A stretch of 64,000 nucleotides of DNA from Methylotenera_A sp046594915 (GCA_046594915.1 JBKJRC010000013.1:1-64000); one strand, 5' to 3'. Positions 1 through 8,720 are shown, numbered from the stretch's first letter. Translations and numbers: made by a program. Notes: generated by a model from the letters alone, not told the origin.

Positions 1-128
1 TTCTCTTTAATAGAAAAGGTTATGCAGAAAGGCGCGGATTATACGTGAAAAACTAGAATCTTGACAAGTAAAATATTTTATCCAGCACAATTTTAAGCAT
101 TTAAAAGTATTCACTTAACCACATTTTA

Positions 129-755
129 TTAACGATTTCTGCGATATTCCAGTGCCAAACTCACCAGTTCGTGCTGTTTTTGCACGTCCATTTTTTTAAA
201 CACATTTTTAATATACTGGCGCACGGTTTCCGTACTAATGCCCATCACTTCCGATACTTCTTTGCTGCTTCTGCGCTCCGTTAACAGCACAACGCACTCC
301 ACTTCGCGACGCGATAAGTTAAATTCTGCGCTTAATCTTTCTGTCCAATACTCGTAATTCAGGCTTAAATCTTTGACCAGAATCAGTACCGTATGGCCAT
401 CGCGCCGCTCATCTTCTTGCTTGTGCATGCGGCATATTGAAAGGTAATATGGCCTAGGATGCTGCGTGCGATGTATATAAATACTAATCGCATTGTGTTG
501 GCTGTACTGTGTATCAATCGCAGCGCGTATTGCGTCTTGCAGACGCACATTATCCGGCATTAATTCTGCGGCTAATTGCTGGTTAACCACTCTTAAGCCA
601 TTCTTTTTGTCCAGCAGTTTTTGCGCCGCATGTGAAGCGAATAAAACTTCAGCCCTGCTAGAAACAATAATCAAGGCTTGGCCCAAATGCGCCAAGCCTT
701 GCTCTAGCATTTTTATACGCCAACTCATATCTTGATTAGATTGAGTACTATCCAT
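129..755 (-). CDS. LuxR-family transcriptional regulator with PAS-like N-terminal domain
   Basis: A cytoplasmic DNA-binding regulator of 208 residues. The C-terminal 60 residues form a LuxR/GerE helix-turn-helix: LSRREVECVVLL, then SSKEVSEVMGISTETVRQYIK as the recognition helix region, then VFKKMDVQKQHELV. The N-terminal 130 residues look like a PAS-type sensor fold (LGQALIIVSSRAEVLFAS, as in many single-component LuxR regulators). There is no receiver domain with a phosphorylatable Asp, so it probably senses a ligand or partner directly. It is convergent with nothing in view and lies beyond queC in the same direction. The target genes cannot be told from the sequence. The first 128 bases of the window hold no gene that I can see. 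Confidence 0.85.
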   Translation of the reverse strand: MDSTQSNQDMSWRIKMLEQGLAHLGQALIIVSSRAEVLFASHAAQKLLDKKNGLRVVNQQLAAELMPDNVRLQDAIRAAIDTQYSQHNAISIYIHRTQHPRPYYLSICRMHKQEDERRDGHTVLILVKDLSLNYEYWTERLSAEFNLSRREVECVVLLTERRSSKEVSEVMGISTETVRQYIKNVFKKMDVQKQHELVSLALEYRRNR

Positions 756-810
756 TATTTTTATTGCTGCCTAATTAGAAAGGAAAACAAGTGATAACAC
801 ATTATAATTA

Positions 811-1515
811 TCACACAGCTTTATAACGCGTTGGGTCTTGTATATTTGCCTGAACAAAACCCTCGCGGCGTAATCGACAGGAATCGCACTTGCCGCAAGC
901 ACCGCCTCGATTGTCCGCCTGGTAACAGGAAACAGTCATTGCATAATCCACGCCTAATTGTGTACCTAACTGGATTATTTCGGCTTTGGTCATGTCAATT
1001 AATGGCGCGTGGATGGTGATTTTCTGACCTTCTACCGCACTTTTGGTCGCTAAATTGGCCATTTGCTGAAACGCTGCCACATATTCACCGCGACAATCTG
1101 GATAACCCGAATAATCCAGTGCGTTAACGCCAATAAAAATATCCTGCGCCTGCAACACTTCAGCCCACGCCAATGCAAGCGACAACATAATCGTGTTGCG
1201 GGCTGGCACATAAGTAACTGGAATGCCAGCAGGAATAGGGTTAGTGCCGTTTTCTGGCACGTTGATGGCATTATCAGTTAACGCAGAACCGCCAAACAAG
1301 CTTAAATCTAACTGTGCGGTTTTATGCGCTATTGCACATGCTGCAAGTGCGATATTATTAGCCGCTTGTAGCTCTGCAATATGCCGCTGATGGTAATCCA
1401 AACTTAAACAATAACAGTCGAAACCACGCGATTTCGCAATCGCCAGGCAAGTGGCAGAATCAAGCCCGCCCGAAAGCAAAACAACGGCTTTTTTAATAGT
1501 ATTTTTTATACGCAT
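811..1515 (-). CDS. queC: 7-cyano-7-deazaguanine synthase QueC
   Basis: ATP-dependent enzyme that converts 7-carboxy-7-deazaguanine to preQ0, in queuosine synthesis. It is 234 residues long, normal for the family. Near the N-terminus is the PP-loop ATP-pyrophosphatase motif LSGGLDSATC (residues 14-23). The C-terminal zinc site is present as C197 followed by C207, C210 and C213 (SCYQADNRGGACGKCDSC). The queE gene, whose product makes its substrate, lies just upstream on the same strand, about 100 bases away. The intervening gap carries a degenerate intergenic repeat, so the two genes may not be tightly coupled in translation. Confidence 0.97.
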   Translation of the reverse strand: MRIKNTIKKAVVLLSGGLDSATCLAIAKSRGFDCYCLSLDYHQRHIAELQAANNIALAACAIAHKTAQLDLSLFGGSALTDNAINVPENGTNPIPAGIPVTYVPARNTIMLSLALAWAEVLQAQDIFIGVNALDYSGYPDCRGEYVAAFQQMANLATKSAVEGQKITIHAPLIDMTKAEIIQLGTQLGVDYAMTVSCYQADNRGGACGKCDSCRLRREGFVQANIQDPTRYKAV

Positions 1516-1552
1516 AAATTTTGTTCAAATTAAAAAATGACACGAAAACAAG

Positions 1553-1600
1553 CCGTAGACAGTGCGTACTGCACAGTAAGGCGAAGCTGACGAAATCAGA
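1553..1600. repeat. degenerate intergenic repeat, copy 1
   Basis: The stretch between queC and queE begins CGTAGACAGTGCG and continues with GCAC-G-AAGG and GACGA. The same layout (CGTAGACAGTACG, then GTACGGCAAG, then AACGACG) is found between aspS and the gene after it near 33358. Roughly two thirds of positions agree by eye. I read the pair as diverged members of an interspersed intergenic family; two copies are too few to define one. Confidence 0.35.
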
Positions 1601-1619
1601 TTTAATTTTAATAAAATCT

Positions 1620-2258
1620 TCATACGCCTGGTTTTTCGCCCCACAATATTTTGTGCAATTGAATTTGCATACGCACTTGTAATTTATCAGCCAACACCCA
1701 ACTTGCAAGCTCGCTGGCGGGTAAATCATGAAAACTAGGTGAAAATAAAACTGGGCATTTTTCAGTTAGATTTAGCTCACTCAATTTGGTTTTTGCCCAA
1801 TCATAATCGGCGCGATTGCACAGCACAAATTTAATTTCGTCGCTGGGTTTAATGTGTGTCAGATTACCCCAGAGATTATTTTTTTCTTCGTTAGAAGCGG
1901 GCGTTTTAATGTCTAAAATAACGGAAACGCGCGCGTCCACTGGCGCAATATCCATCGCGCCGCCAGTTTCTAGCGATACACTGTAACCCGCGTCACACAA
2001 AGACTTGAGTAAATCATGGCACTGTTTTTGTGCCAACGGCTCGCCACCCGTCACTGTCACATAACGCGTACCAAATTCATTAACTTTGGCCATAATATCG
2101 GCAATTTCCATGTTGGATCCGCCACTAAAAGCGTATTCGGTATCGCAATAGGTGCAGCGCATTGGGCAACCAGTTAGGCGCACAAATACCGTTGGCAAGC
2201 CAAAACGGCTAGTTTCGCCTTGCAGTGAATGAAATATTTCGTAAATTTTTAAAGCCAT
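1620..2258 (-). CDS. queE: 7-carboxy-7-deazaguanine synthase QueE (radical SAM)
   Basis: Radical SAM enzyme that contracts 6-carboxy-tetrahydropterin to 7-carboxy-7-deazaguanine in the queuosine pathway. It has 212 residues. The start IYEIFHSLQGETSRFGLPTVFVRL is typical of QueE, and the Fe-S cluster motif is CPMRCTYC (C31, C35, C38), the standard CxxxCxxC. The glycine-rich SAM contact VTGGEPLAQ follows at about residue 69. Its product feeds QueC, encoded next in the same direction. A terminator-like hairpin separates it from the tol-pal operon upstream, so que genes are probably transcribed from their own promoter. Confidence 0.97.
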   Translation of the reverse strand: MALKIYEIFHSLQGETSRFGLPTVFVRLTGCPMRCTYCDTEYAFSGGSNMEIADIMAKVNEFGTRYVTVTGGEPLAQKQCHDLLKSLCDAGYSVSLETGGAMDIAPVDARVSVILDIKTPASNEEKNNLWGNLTHIKPSDEIKFVLCNRADYDWAKTKLSELNLTEKCPVLFSPSFHDLPASELASWVLADKLQVRMQIQLHKILWGEKPGV

Positions 2259-2278
2259 AATTTTGTATCAGACCATGC

Positions 2279-2310
2279 AAAAAAAATAACGCCAACTCTA
2301 GGTTGGCGTT
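2279..2310 (-). terminator. rho-independent terminator after cpoB
   Basis: A perfect 9-bp stem AACGCCAAC / GTTGGCGTT with a 5-base loop lies just past cpoB. On the minus strand it is followed by a run of eight T. It closes the tol-pal operon before queE. Confidence 0.85.
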
Positions 2311-2351
2311 ATTTTACCGCGAAAAAACAGTAAAGCTAGCGTTTGAAAACC

Positions 2352-3209
2352 CTACTTAAATGCTTCCAGCGTTTTTAAACGCTTTTGTGCATTAGGCGTC
2401 ACTTCTGCGTTGGGATACTTAACCACTAAATCGCGTAAAGTTTTTTTGGCATTACTCACTTGCCCCAACTGAATTTGACTATTGGCGATGCTATACATGG
2501 CATCTGGCACTTTTGCGCTTTGTGCATGCAAATCAATCACTTTCTGCTGAGTAGCAATGCTTGATTTATAATTTTTTAGTGCAAATTGAGAGTAACCCAT
2601 GCCATATAAAGCGTCTGCTGCAAATTTACTGGTTGGATATTCCTTTAAAAAGCCATCAAACGCGGCAAACGCTTCTTTATGTTTGCCTTGTTTACTCAAG
2701 CTGTCCGCTTCAGCAAACGCTTTGATATCTTTTTCTTCTACCACCACTGGCGTAGCAGTTTCAGTTGGTGTGCTACCTGCCGCTTGCAAATTATTTGGAG
2801 GCGCAACTGCACCACTTTCAATTTTACGCAAGCGTGTATCGGTATCGGTATACAAATCTTTTTGGCGCTGTTGTGTTGCATCCAGATTGTGGTTGGCTAG
2901 CTCTAATTCGCCTTTTAAATACGCAACTTCGCGCTTAAGCCCCTCAATTTTATTTTGCATATCAGCCAAACCCTGGCCTTGCACAACCGCTTCAATCGCC
3001 TCAAGCCGCTTTTCGATTGCGGCTTGGGTTTTCTTTAAATCATTAATCGCTGCTTGATTGATATCAAAATTGGTTTGGCCCTTGGTTTCTACTTCTAAAA
3101 TCTTCTTGCGCGCTTCCTTGTCGTCAAACAAAGCTGCTTCACTGGTCATTGCAACGGTTGCAATGACCACGGCAAGCAAATTTCTAAGCAAATTGCTTGG
3201 CTTACGCAT
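2352..3209 (-). CDS. cpoB: Cell division coordinator CpoB (YbgF), Tol-Pal accessory
   Basis: Periplasmic protein that links the Tol machine to peptidoglycan synthesis at the division septum. It has 285 residues: a signal peptide (LLAVVIATVAMTSEA), an N-terminal coiled coil (about 50-130, AAIEKRLEAIEAVVQGQGLADMQ), a linker rich in Pro/Thr, then TPR repeats from about 165 (ADALYGMGYSQFALKNYKSS). It is the last gene of the ybgC-tolQRAB-pal-cpoB operon and starts 2 bases after pal stops, so the two are probably translationally coupled. Two long open frames opposite this gene are shadows. Confidence 0.93.
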   Translation of the reverse strand: MRKPSNLLRNLLAVVIATVAMTSEAALFDDKEARKKILEVETKGQTNFDINQAAINDLKKTQAAIEKRLEAIEAVVQGQGLADMQNKIEGLKREVAYLKGELELANHNLDATQQRQKDLYTDTDTRLRKIESGAVAPPNNLQAAGSTPTETATPVVVEEKDIKAFAEADSLSKQGKHKEAFAAFDGFLKEYPTSKFAADALYGMGYSQFALKNYKSSIATQQKVIDLHAQSAKVPDAMYSIANSQIQLGQVSNAKKTLRDLVVKYPNAEVTPNAQKRLKTLEAFK

Positions 3210-3211
3210 GC

Positions 3212-3790
3212 TTATTCGTTTTCATGCACAATATCAACACGACGATCTTTATCGCATGCCGCATCAACACAATTCTGCGTGGCTTTTTCTTCGCCATAAC
3301 TGATTGTTTCTATTTGCTTATCTTGCACACCTAATAAATTAAGCGCGTTTTTTACCGCTACAGAACGACGTTGGCCTAAAGACAAATTGTATTCACGTGT
3401 ACCGCGCTCGTCAGTGTTGCCTTGTAGTGTCATTTTGGCGTTAGGATTCGCCAACAGATATTTTGCATGCGCTTCAATAATAGGACGATATTCCGCTTTT
3501 ACGGCATCGCTGTCATAATCAAAATAAATATTGCGTTTAGATAAAATATTATTTGGATCGCGTAGTGCACTATTACCCGCATTATTAGCGTTGCTATCAA
3601 TCACCACTTCTTTTACACCGCTGGCATCCGCACCATTGTTGGCAGATCCAGCTTGACTTGTAGAAGTAGCGCCAGGGCTTTTATCTTCCACTTTAACGGG
3701 TGCAATTGGTGTACTTTTACAAGCCACCAGTAATACCGCTAAGCCTGCAGCCATCGCTAGCTTCGTATTTATTGTCGATTGATTATGCAT
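3212..3790 (-). CDS. pal: Peptidoglycan-associated lipoprotein Pal
   Basis: Outer-membrane lipoprotein that binds peptidoglycan and is recycled by TolB during cell constriction. It has 192 residues. A lipobox (LLVAC, lipidated C24) ends the signal sequence, a low-complexity linker follows, and the OmpA-like domain spans about 85-190 with TLQGNTDERGTREYNLSLGQRR, which carries the diaminopimelate-binding Asp and Arg region. It is followed by C-terminal VDIVHENE. The flanking tolB and cpoB genes confirm the assignment. Confidence 0.97.
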   Translation of the reverse strand: MHNQSTINTKLAMAAGLAVLLVACKSTPIAPVKVEDKSPGATSTSQAGSANNGADASGVKEVVIDSNANNAGNSALRDPNNILSKRNIYFDYDSDAVKAEYRPIIEAHAKYLLANPNAKMTLQGNTDERGTREYNLSLGQRRSVAVKNALNLLGVQDKQIETISYGEEKATQNCVDAACDKDRRVDIVHENE

Positions 3791-3882
3791 ATTTCTCTCC
3801 TGTTTACACCCAAATTGGGAAATTAGTTTAGTACAATTATTTAGCGCGTATGCAACAGTGTCAATTAATTTAGGTTAATTAG

Positions 3883-5157
3883 CTAGTTAACTAAAGGTCC
3901 CCAAGCTGGTTCGCGCGCATCACCTGTTGCATCATTTAACCGTTGACGGACTTTACCGTCTAGCGACACCGCTGCCAAAGCACCGCGTCCCCGCACCTTG
4001 GTGGCATATAAAATCACACGTCCATTCGGTGCAAAGCTGGGCGATTCATCTTGGCTGCCCTCTGATAACAATTGCACTTGTCCTGTGGCTAAATCCTGCA
4101 CAGCCACTCTAAATTTGCCGCCATCATTACGAATATAAGCCAAATATTTGCCATCTGGCGAAAACTTGGGTGAAACATTGTAGCCACCCTCAAATGTGAC
4201 CCGACTTGGCGTGCCGCCAGCAACTGGCACTTTATAAATTTGCGGTTTTCCACCACGGTCCGAGCTGAAATATATCCAGTTTCCGTCTGGTGAAAACACT
4301 GGCTCGGTGTCAATCGCGGTGCTTTTTGTCACCAATTTTAGGCCGTTGCCATTCGCGTTAATGGTATGTACCTGCGAATTTGCGCCGTAGGTTAATACAA
4401 TCGCTAACTTGCTGCCATCTGGTGACCAAGCGGGCGCGCTGTTATTGCCTTTAAAGTTAGCCAATACTTGACGGCTACCGCTAGAAAGCGATTGCACATA
4501 CACCACGGGCTTTTTCTTTTCAAATGAAACATACGCCAATTGACTACCATCTGGCGACCAGGCGGGCGAAATAACGGGCTCATTGGAAGAAACCACGGTT
4601 TGCGGATTAAAACCATCGGCATCAGCTACCTGTAAAGCATAGCGCTTACCCAATTTGGTGACATAAGCGATGCGAGTGGCAAAAACGCCTGCTTCACCCG
4701 TTAACTTTTGATAAATAACATCGGCAATTTTATGCGCGGTAGAACGCACTTGATTCGCAGAAATCTGATAATCCACAGCAGCCAATTGTGTTTGCTTAAG
4801 TGCATCCATTAACTGGAAACTCACTTTTAATCGTCCGCCTGCAACCGATTCAATATTGCCCACTGTAATTGCCTGTGCTTGCAAAGCAACCCATTCGGCG
4901 TATTTAATTTGCGCAGGCGTTGTGGGCAAATTAGCCATGCCGCGCGTTTCTAACACACGAAACATGCCACTGCGTTTTAAATCGGCAATCACAATTTCAC
5001 TGATGTTATCTTTAGTGGTTGCTGTGTTACCAAAAGGCACAATCGCAATTGGAATCTGCTGTGCGCTACCGCCGCTAATTTCAATATCAAGCGCGGCGTA
5101 ACTGGTGATGGCAATAAAAAAACTGGTAAAAAAAGCTATTATTTTCAATACATTCAT
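3883..5157 (-). CDS. tolB: Tol-Pal system protein TolB
   Basis: Periplasmic beta-propeller that binds Pal and the TolA C-terminus. It has 424 residues: signal peptide (IIAFFTSFFIAITSYA), TolB N-terminal domain (about 25-155), then WD40-like PD40 repeats, each with a variant of P-x-WSPDG or FSPDGK (PAWSPDGSQLAYVS, PAWSPDGSKLAIV, PVFSPDGNWIYFSS, PKFSPDGKYLAYI). The 131-base gap before it, longer than any other in the operon, contains helically phased TTTAC motifs (see 5229-5263), so tolB may have its own promoter in addition to readthrough from tolA. Confidence 0.97.
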   Translation of the reverse strand: MNVLKIIAFFTSFFIAITSYAALDIEISGGSAQQIPIAIVPFGNTATTKDNISEIVIADLKRSGMFRVLETRGMANLPTTPAQIKYAEWVALQAQAITVGNIESVAGGRLKVSFQLMDALKQTQLAAVDYQISANQVRSTAHKIADVIYQKLTGEAGVFATRIAYVTKLGKRYALQVADADGFNPQTVVSSNEPVISPAWSPDGSQLAYVSFEKKKPVVYVQSLSSGSRQVLANFKGNNSAPAWSPDGSKLAIVLTYGANSQVHTINANGNGLKLVTKSTAIDTEPVFSPDGNWIYFSSDRGGKPQIYKVPVAGGTPSRVTFEGGYNVSPKFSPDGKYLAYIRNDGGKFRVAVQDLATGQVQLLSEGSQDESPSFAPNGRVILYATKVRGRGALAAVSLDGKVRQRLNDATGDAREPAWGPLVN

Positions 5158-5228
5158 TTTCTATTAGTATTTTACACTCTAAAAAGTTCAATTTAATTCT
5201 ACTGTAAACACAGTTTGATGCCACAGCA

Positions 5229-5263
5229 TTTACACTTTATTACATTTTTTACGCTTTGTTTAC
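5229..5263 (-). promoter_or_regulatory. phased GTAAA-type direct repeats upstream of tolB
   Basis: On the minus strand four GTAA[A/T] pentamers follow each other at 11, 9 and 10 base spacing (plus-strand TTTAC at 5229, ATTAC at 5239, TTTAC at 5248 and 5259), 72-106 bases before the tolB start. Adjacent pairs fit the GTAAA-N5/6-GTAAA pattern known for CpxR-type response regulators. Binding by such a regulator is inference; the region is AT-rich. Confidence 0.4.
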
Positions 5264-5288
5264 ATTATTAATCATGCTATTTTTTGTA

Positions 5289-6122
5289 TCACTCGTTGGG
5301 CTTAAAGCGTAAATTCAGATTTCTAAATTGGGCATAAAGTGCAGGGTCACTTGGCAATGGCAATGGTTGAGAAGCTGCTATAGCACGCTCTACAGCAGCA
5401 TCGCATGCGCCAATTCCACTCGATTTTATCAGTTTTGGTGAGCCAGCTAATTCACCTGTTGGCAATAAACCGATATCAAATCGCAATTCCGGGTTGCCAT
5501 CGCCGCATAAAGTTTTATTTACGTTACCACGAATTTTGGCTGTGATTTTAGCTTTATATTCGCCAATAATACTGGCATTGGCTGCACTCATCGCTTTATT
5601 ATCAGCCACTTTGCTATCTGCACCATTATTTTCGTTTAGCATGTCCTGTTTTAACTTTTCCAGTGCTTTTTCACGCTCCAGCTTTGCTTGCGATTCTGCC
5701 ACTTTATTAGCTTGCAAATACTCATCTCGCATTTTCTGCGCCAATTTCTTAGCCATTTCCTCTTCTTTATGTTTTTCTAATTCCGCCTTTTGTTTTAACT
5801 CAAGCGCTTTTTTCTTTTTCTCAAGTTCAATATCCACTTTTGGCTCTGCTGGCTTGGATTTTTCCTCAACGATTGGTTTGGGTTCTGGCTTTGGTTGTGG
5901 TTTCTCTTCTACAATTGGCTTAGGCTCTGGTTTGGGCATAACTTGAACGGCGGGTTTGGTGTTGGGCAACTTATCCCACAATTCAACCTCGGTCACGTTT
6001 AAAACGGGATGCGCAGCCTTCCAGTTAAACGAAATCAACATCGCACCCAATAATACAACATGCACCGCTAGCGCTAATGCGCCCGCTTTCCAGGAATCTG
6101 AATTTTCGTGCTTTCTAATCAT
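5289..6122 (-). CDS. tolA: Cell envelope integrity protein TolA
   Basis: Inner-membrane protein that spans the periplasm and carries force from TolQR to TolB/Pal. It has 277 residues, shorter than the E. coli protein. One membrane segment lies near the N-terminus (GALALAVHVVLLGAMLISF). A Pro/Lys/Glu stretch follows, with a repeated unit PKPEPKPIVEEK at about 63-90, then a Lys/Glu/Ala-rich helix (about 95-170), and a compact C-terminal TonB-like domain (about 185-277, LRFDIGLLPTGELAGSPKL). Its position between tolR and tolB supports the call, since C-terminal sequence is weakly conserved. Confidence 0.93.
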   Translation of the reverse strand: MIRKHENSDSWKAGALALAVHVVLLGAMLISFNWKAAHPVLNVTEVELWDKLPNTKPAVQVMPKPEPKPIVEEKPQPKPEPKPIVEEKSKPAEPKVDIELEKKKKALELKQKAELEKHKEEEMAKKLAQKMRDEYLQANKVAESQAKLEREKALEKLKQDMLNENNGADSKVADNKAMSAANASIIGEYKAKITAKIRGNVNKTLCGDGNPELRFDIGLLPTGELAGSPKLIKSSGIGACDAAVERAIAASQPLPLPSDPALYAQFRNLNLRFKPNE

Positions 6123-6151
6123 GAATAAATAAAATACGGCTATCTAAACGC

Positions 6152-6595
6152 TTAAGGCGCTGGCTTAAATAATAAACCAACTTTGTCTACTTTGGCCTGC
6201 TTCAATAAATCCATCACTTCAATCACTTGACCATATGGGGTTTTTTCATCGGCCGCTACCACAACCGCACGTTGATTATTGGCGCCACTTGGATTATTGG
6301 CGTCATTTGGATTATTTGCTCCATTTTGAGTGTTAAGTTGCTTTTTAATCTCAAATAACAATTCGTCACGCTGCAGTTTTTTGCCTTCAATTTCGGCCAT
6401 GCCATCTTTTTTAATGGTTACCACAATTGGATTAGCCGTTTGCTTAAGCGCTTGTCCAACTTTAGGTAAATCGACAATGCCAGGATTAGTCATGGGCGCG
6501 GTAACCATAAAAATTACCAGCAACACCAAAGTCACGTCAATATAAGGCACGACGTTAATCTGGTTCATCATGCGGCGTTTGCGGGTGCGCGCCAT
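6152..6595 (-). CDS. tolR: Tol-Pal system protein TolR
   Basis: Component of the TolQR proton-driven motor of the inner membrane, in the ExbD/TolR family. It has 147 residues. The start MNQINVVPYIDVTLVLLVIFMVTAP includes the transmembrane helix and the essential proton-carrying Asp (in YIDVTLVLL). A periplasmic domain follows. Within it is an unusual Asn-rich insertion at about 91-108, NGANNPNDANNPSGANN, encoded by a short tandem repeat of about 15 bases; most TolR proteins lack this. It is 3 bases from tolQ. Confidence 0.96.
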   Translation of the reverse strand: MARTRKRRMMNQINVVPYIDVTLVLLVIFMVTAPMTNPGIVDLPKVGQALKQTANPIVVTIKKDGMAEIEGKKLQRDELLFEIKKQLNTQNGANNPNDANNPSGANNQRAVVVAADEKTPYGQVIEVMDLLKQAKVDKVGLLFKPAP

Positions 6596-6598
6596 GAT

Positions 6599-7273
6599 TT
6601 AGCTCTTTCTTTGCAGAATATTAGTAAATTCTTCCATAAAACTTTCGTATCGCACCGATAACCTGTCGACACTGGAAGCAAAGCGATTGTAAGCAATCAC
6701 GGCAGGAATCGCCGCAAATAAACCAATTGCGGTTGCAATTAATGCCTCTGCAATACCTGGCGCCACTTGGCTTAATGTGGCTTGCGCCACACTAGATAGG
6801 CCACGAAATGAATTCATAATGCCCCACACCGTGCCAAATAAACCAATGTATGGGCTAACTGAACCAACTGATGCTAGAAAAGGCAAATGCGCGTCTAGGT
6901 CATCCAGTTCACGATTATAGGTGGCTCGCATGGCGCGACGCGAGCCTTCCATTACATCGCTTATTTCCATTTTTCCTTGCTGTTTATGGCGGATAAATTC
7001 TTTAAAACCTGCCTCAAAAATACTCGCCATGCCTTGCGATTTACGCCGACCAGCGGTGACGCTTTCGTACAATTTATTTAAATCGCCGCCAGACCAGAAC
7101 TTGTTTTCAAAGTCTTCTGATTCGGTTTCGGCACGTTTTATGGTGGCAACTTTAATAAAAATATACCACCAGGAAAATAATGAGGTAATCAATAAAATAA
7201 CCATCACTAGTTGCACAGGCAAACTTGCGCCTGCAATTAACGTGAATAAAGACATATCGTTTGCTACGTTCAT
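6599..7273 (-). CDS. tolQ: Tol-Pal system protein TolQ
   Basis: Inner-membrane motor subunit of the MotA/TolQ/ExbB proton-channel family, 224 residues. The first helix (LVMVILLITSLFSWWYIFI) is followed by a cytoplasmic loop and two C-terminal helices, with the signature LPFLASVGSVSPYIGLFGTVWGIMNSF and APGIAEALIATAIGLFAAIPAVIAYN. Its start codon overlaps the end of ybgC by 4 bases, the usual coupling in this operon. Confidence 0.97.
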   Translation of the reverse strand: MNVANDMSLFTLIAGASLPVQLVMVILLITSLFSWWYIFIKVATIKRAETESEDFENKFWSGGDLNKLYESVTAGRRKSQGMASIFEAGFKEFIRHKQQGKMEISDVMEGSRRAMRATYNRELDDLDAHLPFLASVGSVSPYIGLFGTVWGIMNSFRGLSSVAQATLSQVAPGIAEALIATAIGLFAAIPAVIAYNRFASSVDRLSVRYESFMEEFTNILQRKS

Positions 7274-7695
7274 GCTAACTCCATTGTTTGTTTTTCCATG
7301 ATGTTTTTGACTACCAGTGGCACGGGAATAGGTTTAAAACTGAGTGAATCCACACATGCCAGTTTTATCTGCGCCTCGACTAAAGTTTGTTGATTTAACC
7401 CGATGGCCTGTAAAAATACGACACTACCATGTCCTGATTTTATAATCTGACTGGTAATTGTCAGCAAATCATCTAATTTTGCAGATTTTCTAAATTGAAT
7501 TTGCATGCTATGCACCACAAAAACGCAATGGTGTTCTTGCAGTAAAATGGTATGTTCAAAGCCTAATATGCGTAGCCATTCGGTGCGCGCGCGTTCCATA
7601 AAATTAAGATACTGCGCATGATAAACCACGCCGCCTGCGTCAGTATTTTCATAATAAACACGTACTGCCCACTGATGCGAATTTACTGCTGCCAA
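7270..7695 (-). CDS. ybgC: Acyl-CoA thioesterase YbgC, tol-pal associated
   Basis: Hotdog-fold thioesterase of the 4-hydroxybenzoyl-CoA thioesterase group, 141 residues. The active-site region is VYYENTDAGGVVYHAQYLNF, with the catalytic Asp in NTDAGG and the conserved His in VYHAQY. It is the first gene of the tol-pal operon, overlapping tolQ by 4 bases, and overlaps the end of ruvB by 13 bases, so the ruvB transcript very likely continues into the tol genes. Its physiological acyl substrate is uncertain in the family. Confidence 0.94.
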   Translation of the reverse strand: MAAVNSHQWAVRVYYENTDAGGVVYHAQYLNFMERARTEWLRILGFEHTILLQEHHCVFVVHSMQIQFRKSAKLDDLLTITSQIIKSGHGSVVFLQAIGLNQQTLVEAQIKLACVDSLSFKPIPVPLVVKNIMEKQTMELA

Positions 7696-8720
7696 GCTTC
7701 ACCTGTCGCCAGTAATTTAGGTACTGGCAGACCAAAATGTTGATACGCCAGAACCGTTGCCATACGGCCGCGCGGTGTGCGCATTAAATAACCTTGCTGA
7801 ATCAAATACGGCTCCAACACATCTTCAATCGTATCGCGCTCTTCGCCAATAGCTGCAGCCAGATTATCCAGCCCAACTGGGCCGCCGCCAAATTTTTCTA
7901 GTACTGCTTGCAACAGCTTTCTATCCATTACATCAAAACCCAAACTATCCACATCTAACATTTTAAGTGCGGCGTCTGCTACCTCTGAGCTTACCACACC
8001 ATCGGCCTTTACCTGTGCGTAATCACGTACGCGGCGTAGCAGCCGATTAGCGATGCGCGGTGTGCCGCGTGAGCGCCTAGCTACTTCAAATGCGCCTGTC
8101 GCGGTAATTTGCACGGTTAACAAACCCGCACTGCGATGCACAATTTTACCTAATTCTTCCGCCGTGTAAAATTCCAGCCTTGATACAATGCCAAAACGAT
8201 CTCTTAATGGATTGGTCAGCATGCCTGCGCGCGTAGTGGCGCCGATTAAGGTAAAAGGCGGCAAATCCAATCGCACCGAACGCGCCGCTGGCCCTTCGCC
8301 AATCATAATATCCAAACGATAATCTTCCATCGCGGGGTATAAAATCTCTTCTACCACAGGACTTAACCGATGAATTTCATCAATAAATAGCACGTCATTT
8401 GGCTCTAAATTGGTCAGCAAAGCGGCTAAATCGCCTGCTCGCTCCAATACTGGGCCTGAGGTTTGCCGCAAGTTAACACCCATTTCACGGGCAATAATAT
8501 GTGCTAACGTGGTTTTGCCCAAGCCTGGCGGACCAAATAAAAGCACATGGTCTAACGCTTCACTTCGACCACGCGCAGCATTGATAAAAATCTCTAATTG
8601 ACTGCGCGCTTTTTCTTGGCCGACATATTCATCTAGGGCTTTGGGACGCAGCGCACGCTCTATGGCCTCTTCTTGCGGGCTGGCGATTTCTGGGGTAATA
8701 AAACGGTCTGTTTCAATCAT
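7683..8720 (-). CDS. ruvB: Holliday junction branch migration helicase RuvB
   Basis: Hexameric AAA+ motor that drives branch migration with RuvA. It has 345 residues. Walker A is LFGPPGLGKTTLAH (about 64-77), Walker B is DVLFIDEIHRLS, sensor 1 is LIGATTRAGML, the arginine finger region is PLRDRFGI, and the C-terminal winged helix contains QQGYLMRTPRGR. In this genome ruvB is separated from ruvA-ruvC by the receptor/signalling cluster at 8.8-15.1 kb, whereas in many bacteria ruvC, ruvA and ruvB are contiguous. Confidence 0.98.
   Translation of the reverse strand: MIETDRFITPEIASPQEEAIERALRPKALDEYVGQEKARSQLEIFINAARGRSEALDHVLLFGPPGLGKTTLAHIIAREMGVNLRQTSGPVLERAGDLAALLTNLEPNDVLFIDEIHRLSPVVEEILYPAMEDYRLDIMIGEGPAARSVRLDLPPFTLIGATTRAGMLTNPLRDRFGIVSRLEFYTAEELGKIVHRSAGLLTVQITATGAFEVARRSRGTPRIANRLLRRVRDYAQVKADGVVSSEVADAALKMLDVDSLGFDVMDRKLLQAVLEKFGGGPVGLDNLAAAIGEERDTIEDVLEPYLIQQGYLMRTPRGRMATVLAYQHFGLPVPKLLATGEAWQQ

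Noticed and set aside
1493..1729. 78-codon minus-strand frame between queE and queC
   Set aside because: Overlaps the end of queE and the start of queC out of frame, with no supporting features.
2599..3057. Long antisense frame (152 codons) opposite cpoB
   Set aside because: Shadow of cpoB codon usage; no ribosome site, no recognisable protein features. The same applies to the long frames opposite tolA, aspS, uvrA and ntrC.
5202..5213. CTGT-AAAC-ACAG before tolB as a LexA box
   Set aside because: The central spacing is 4 bases; LexA sites need 8.
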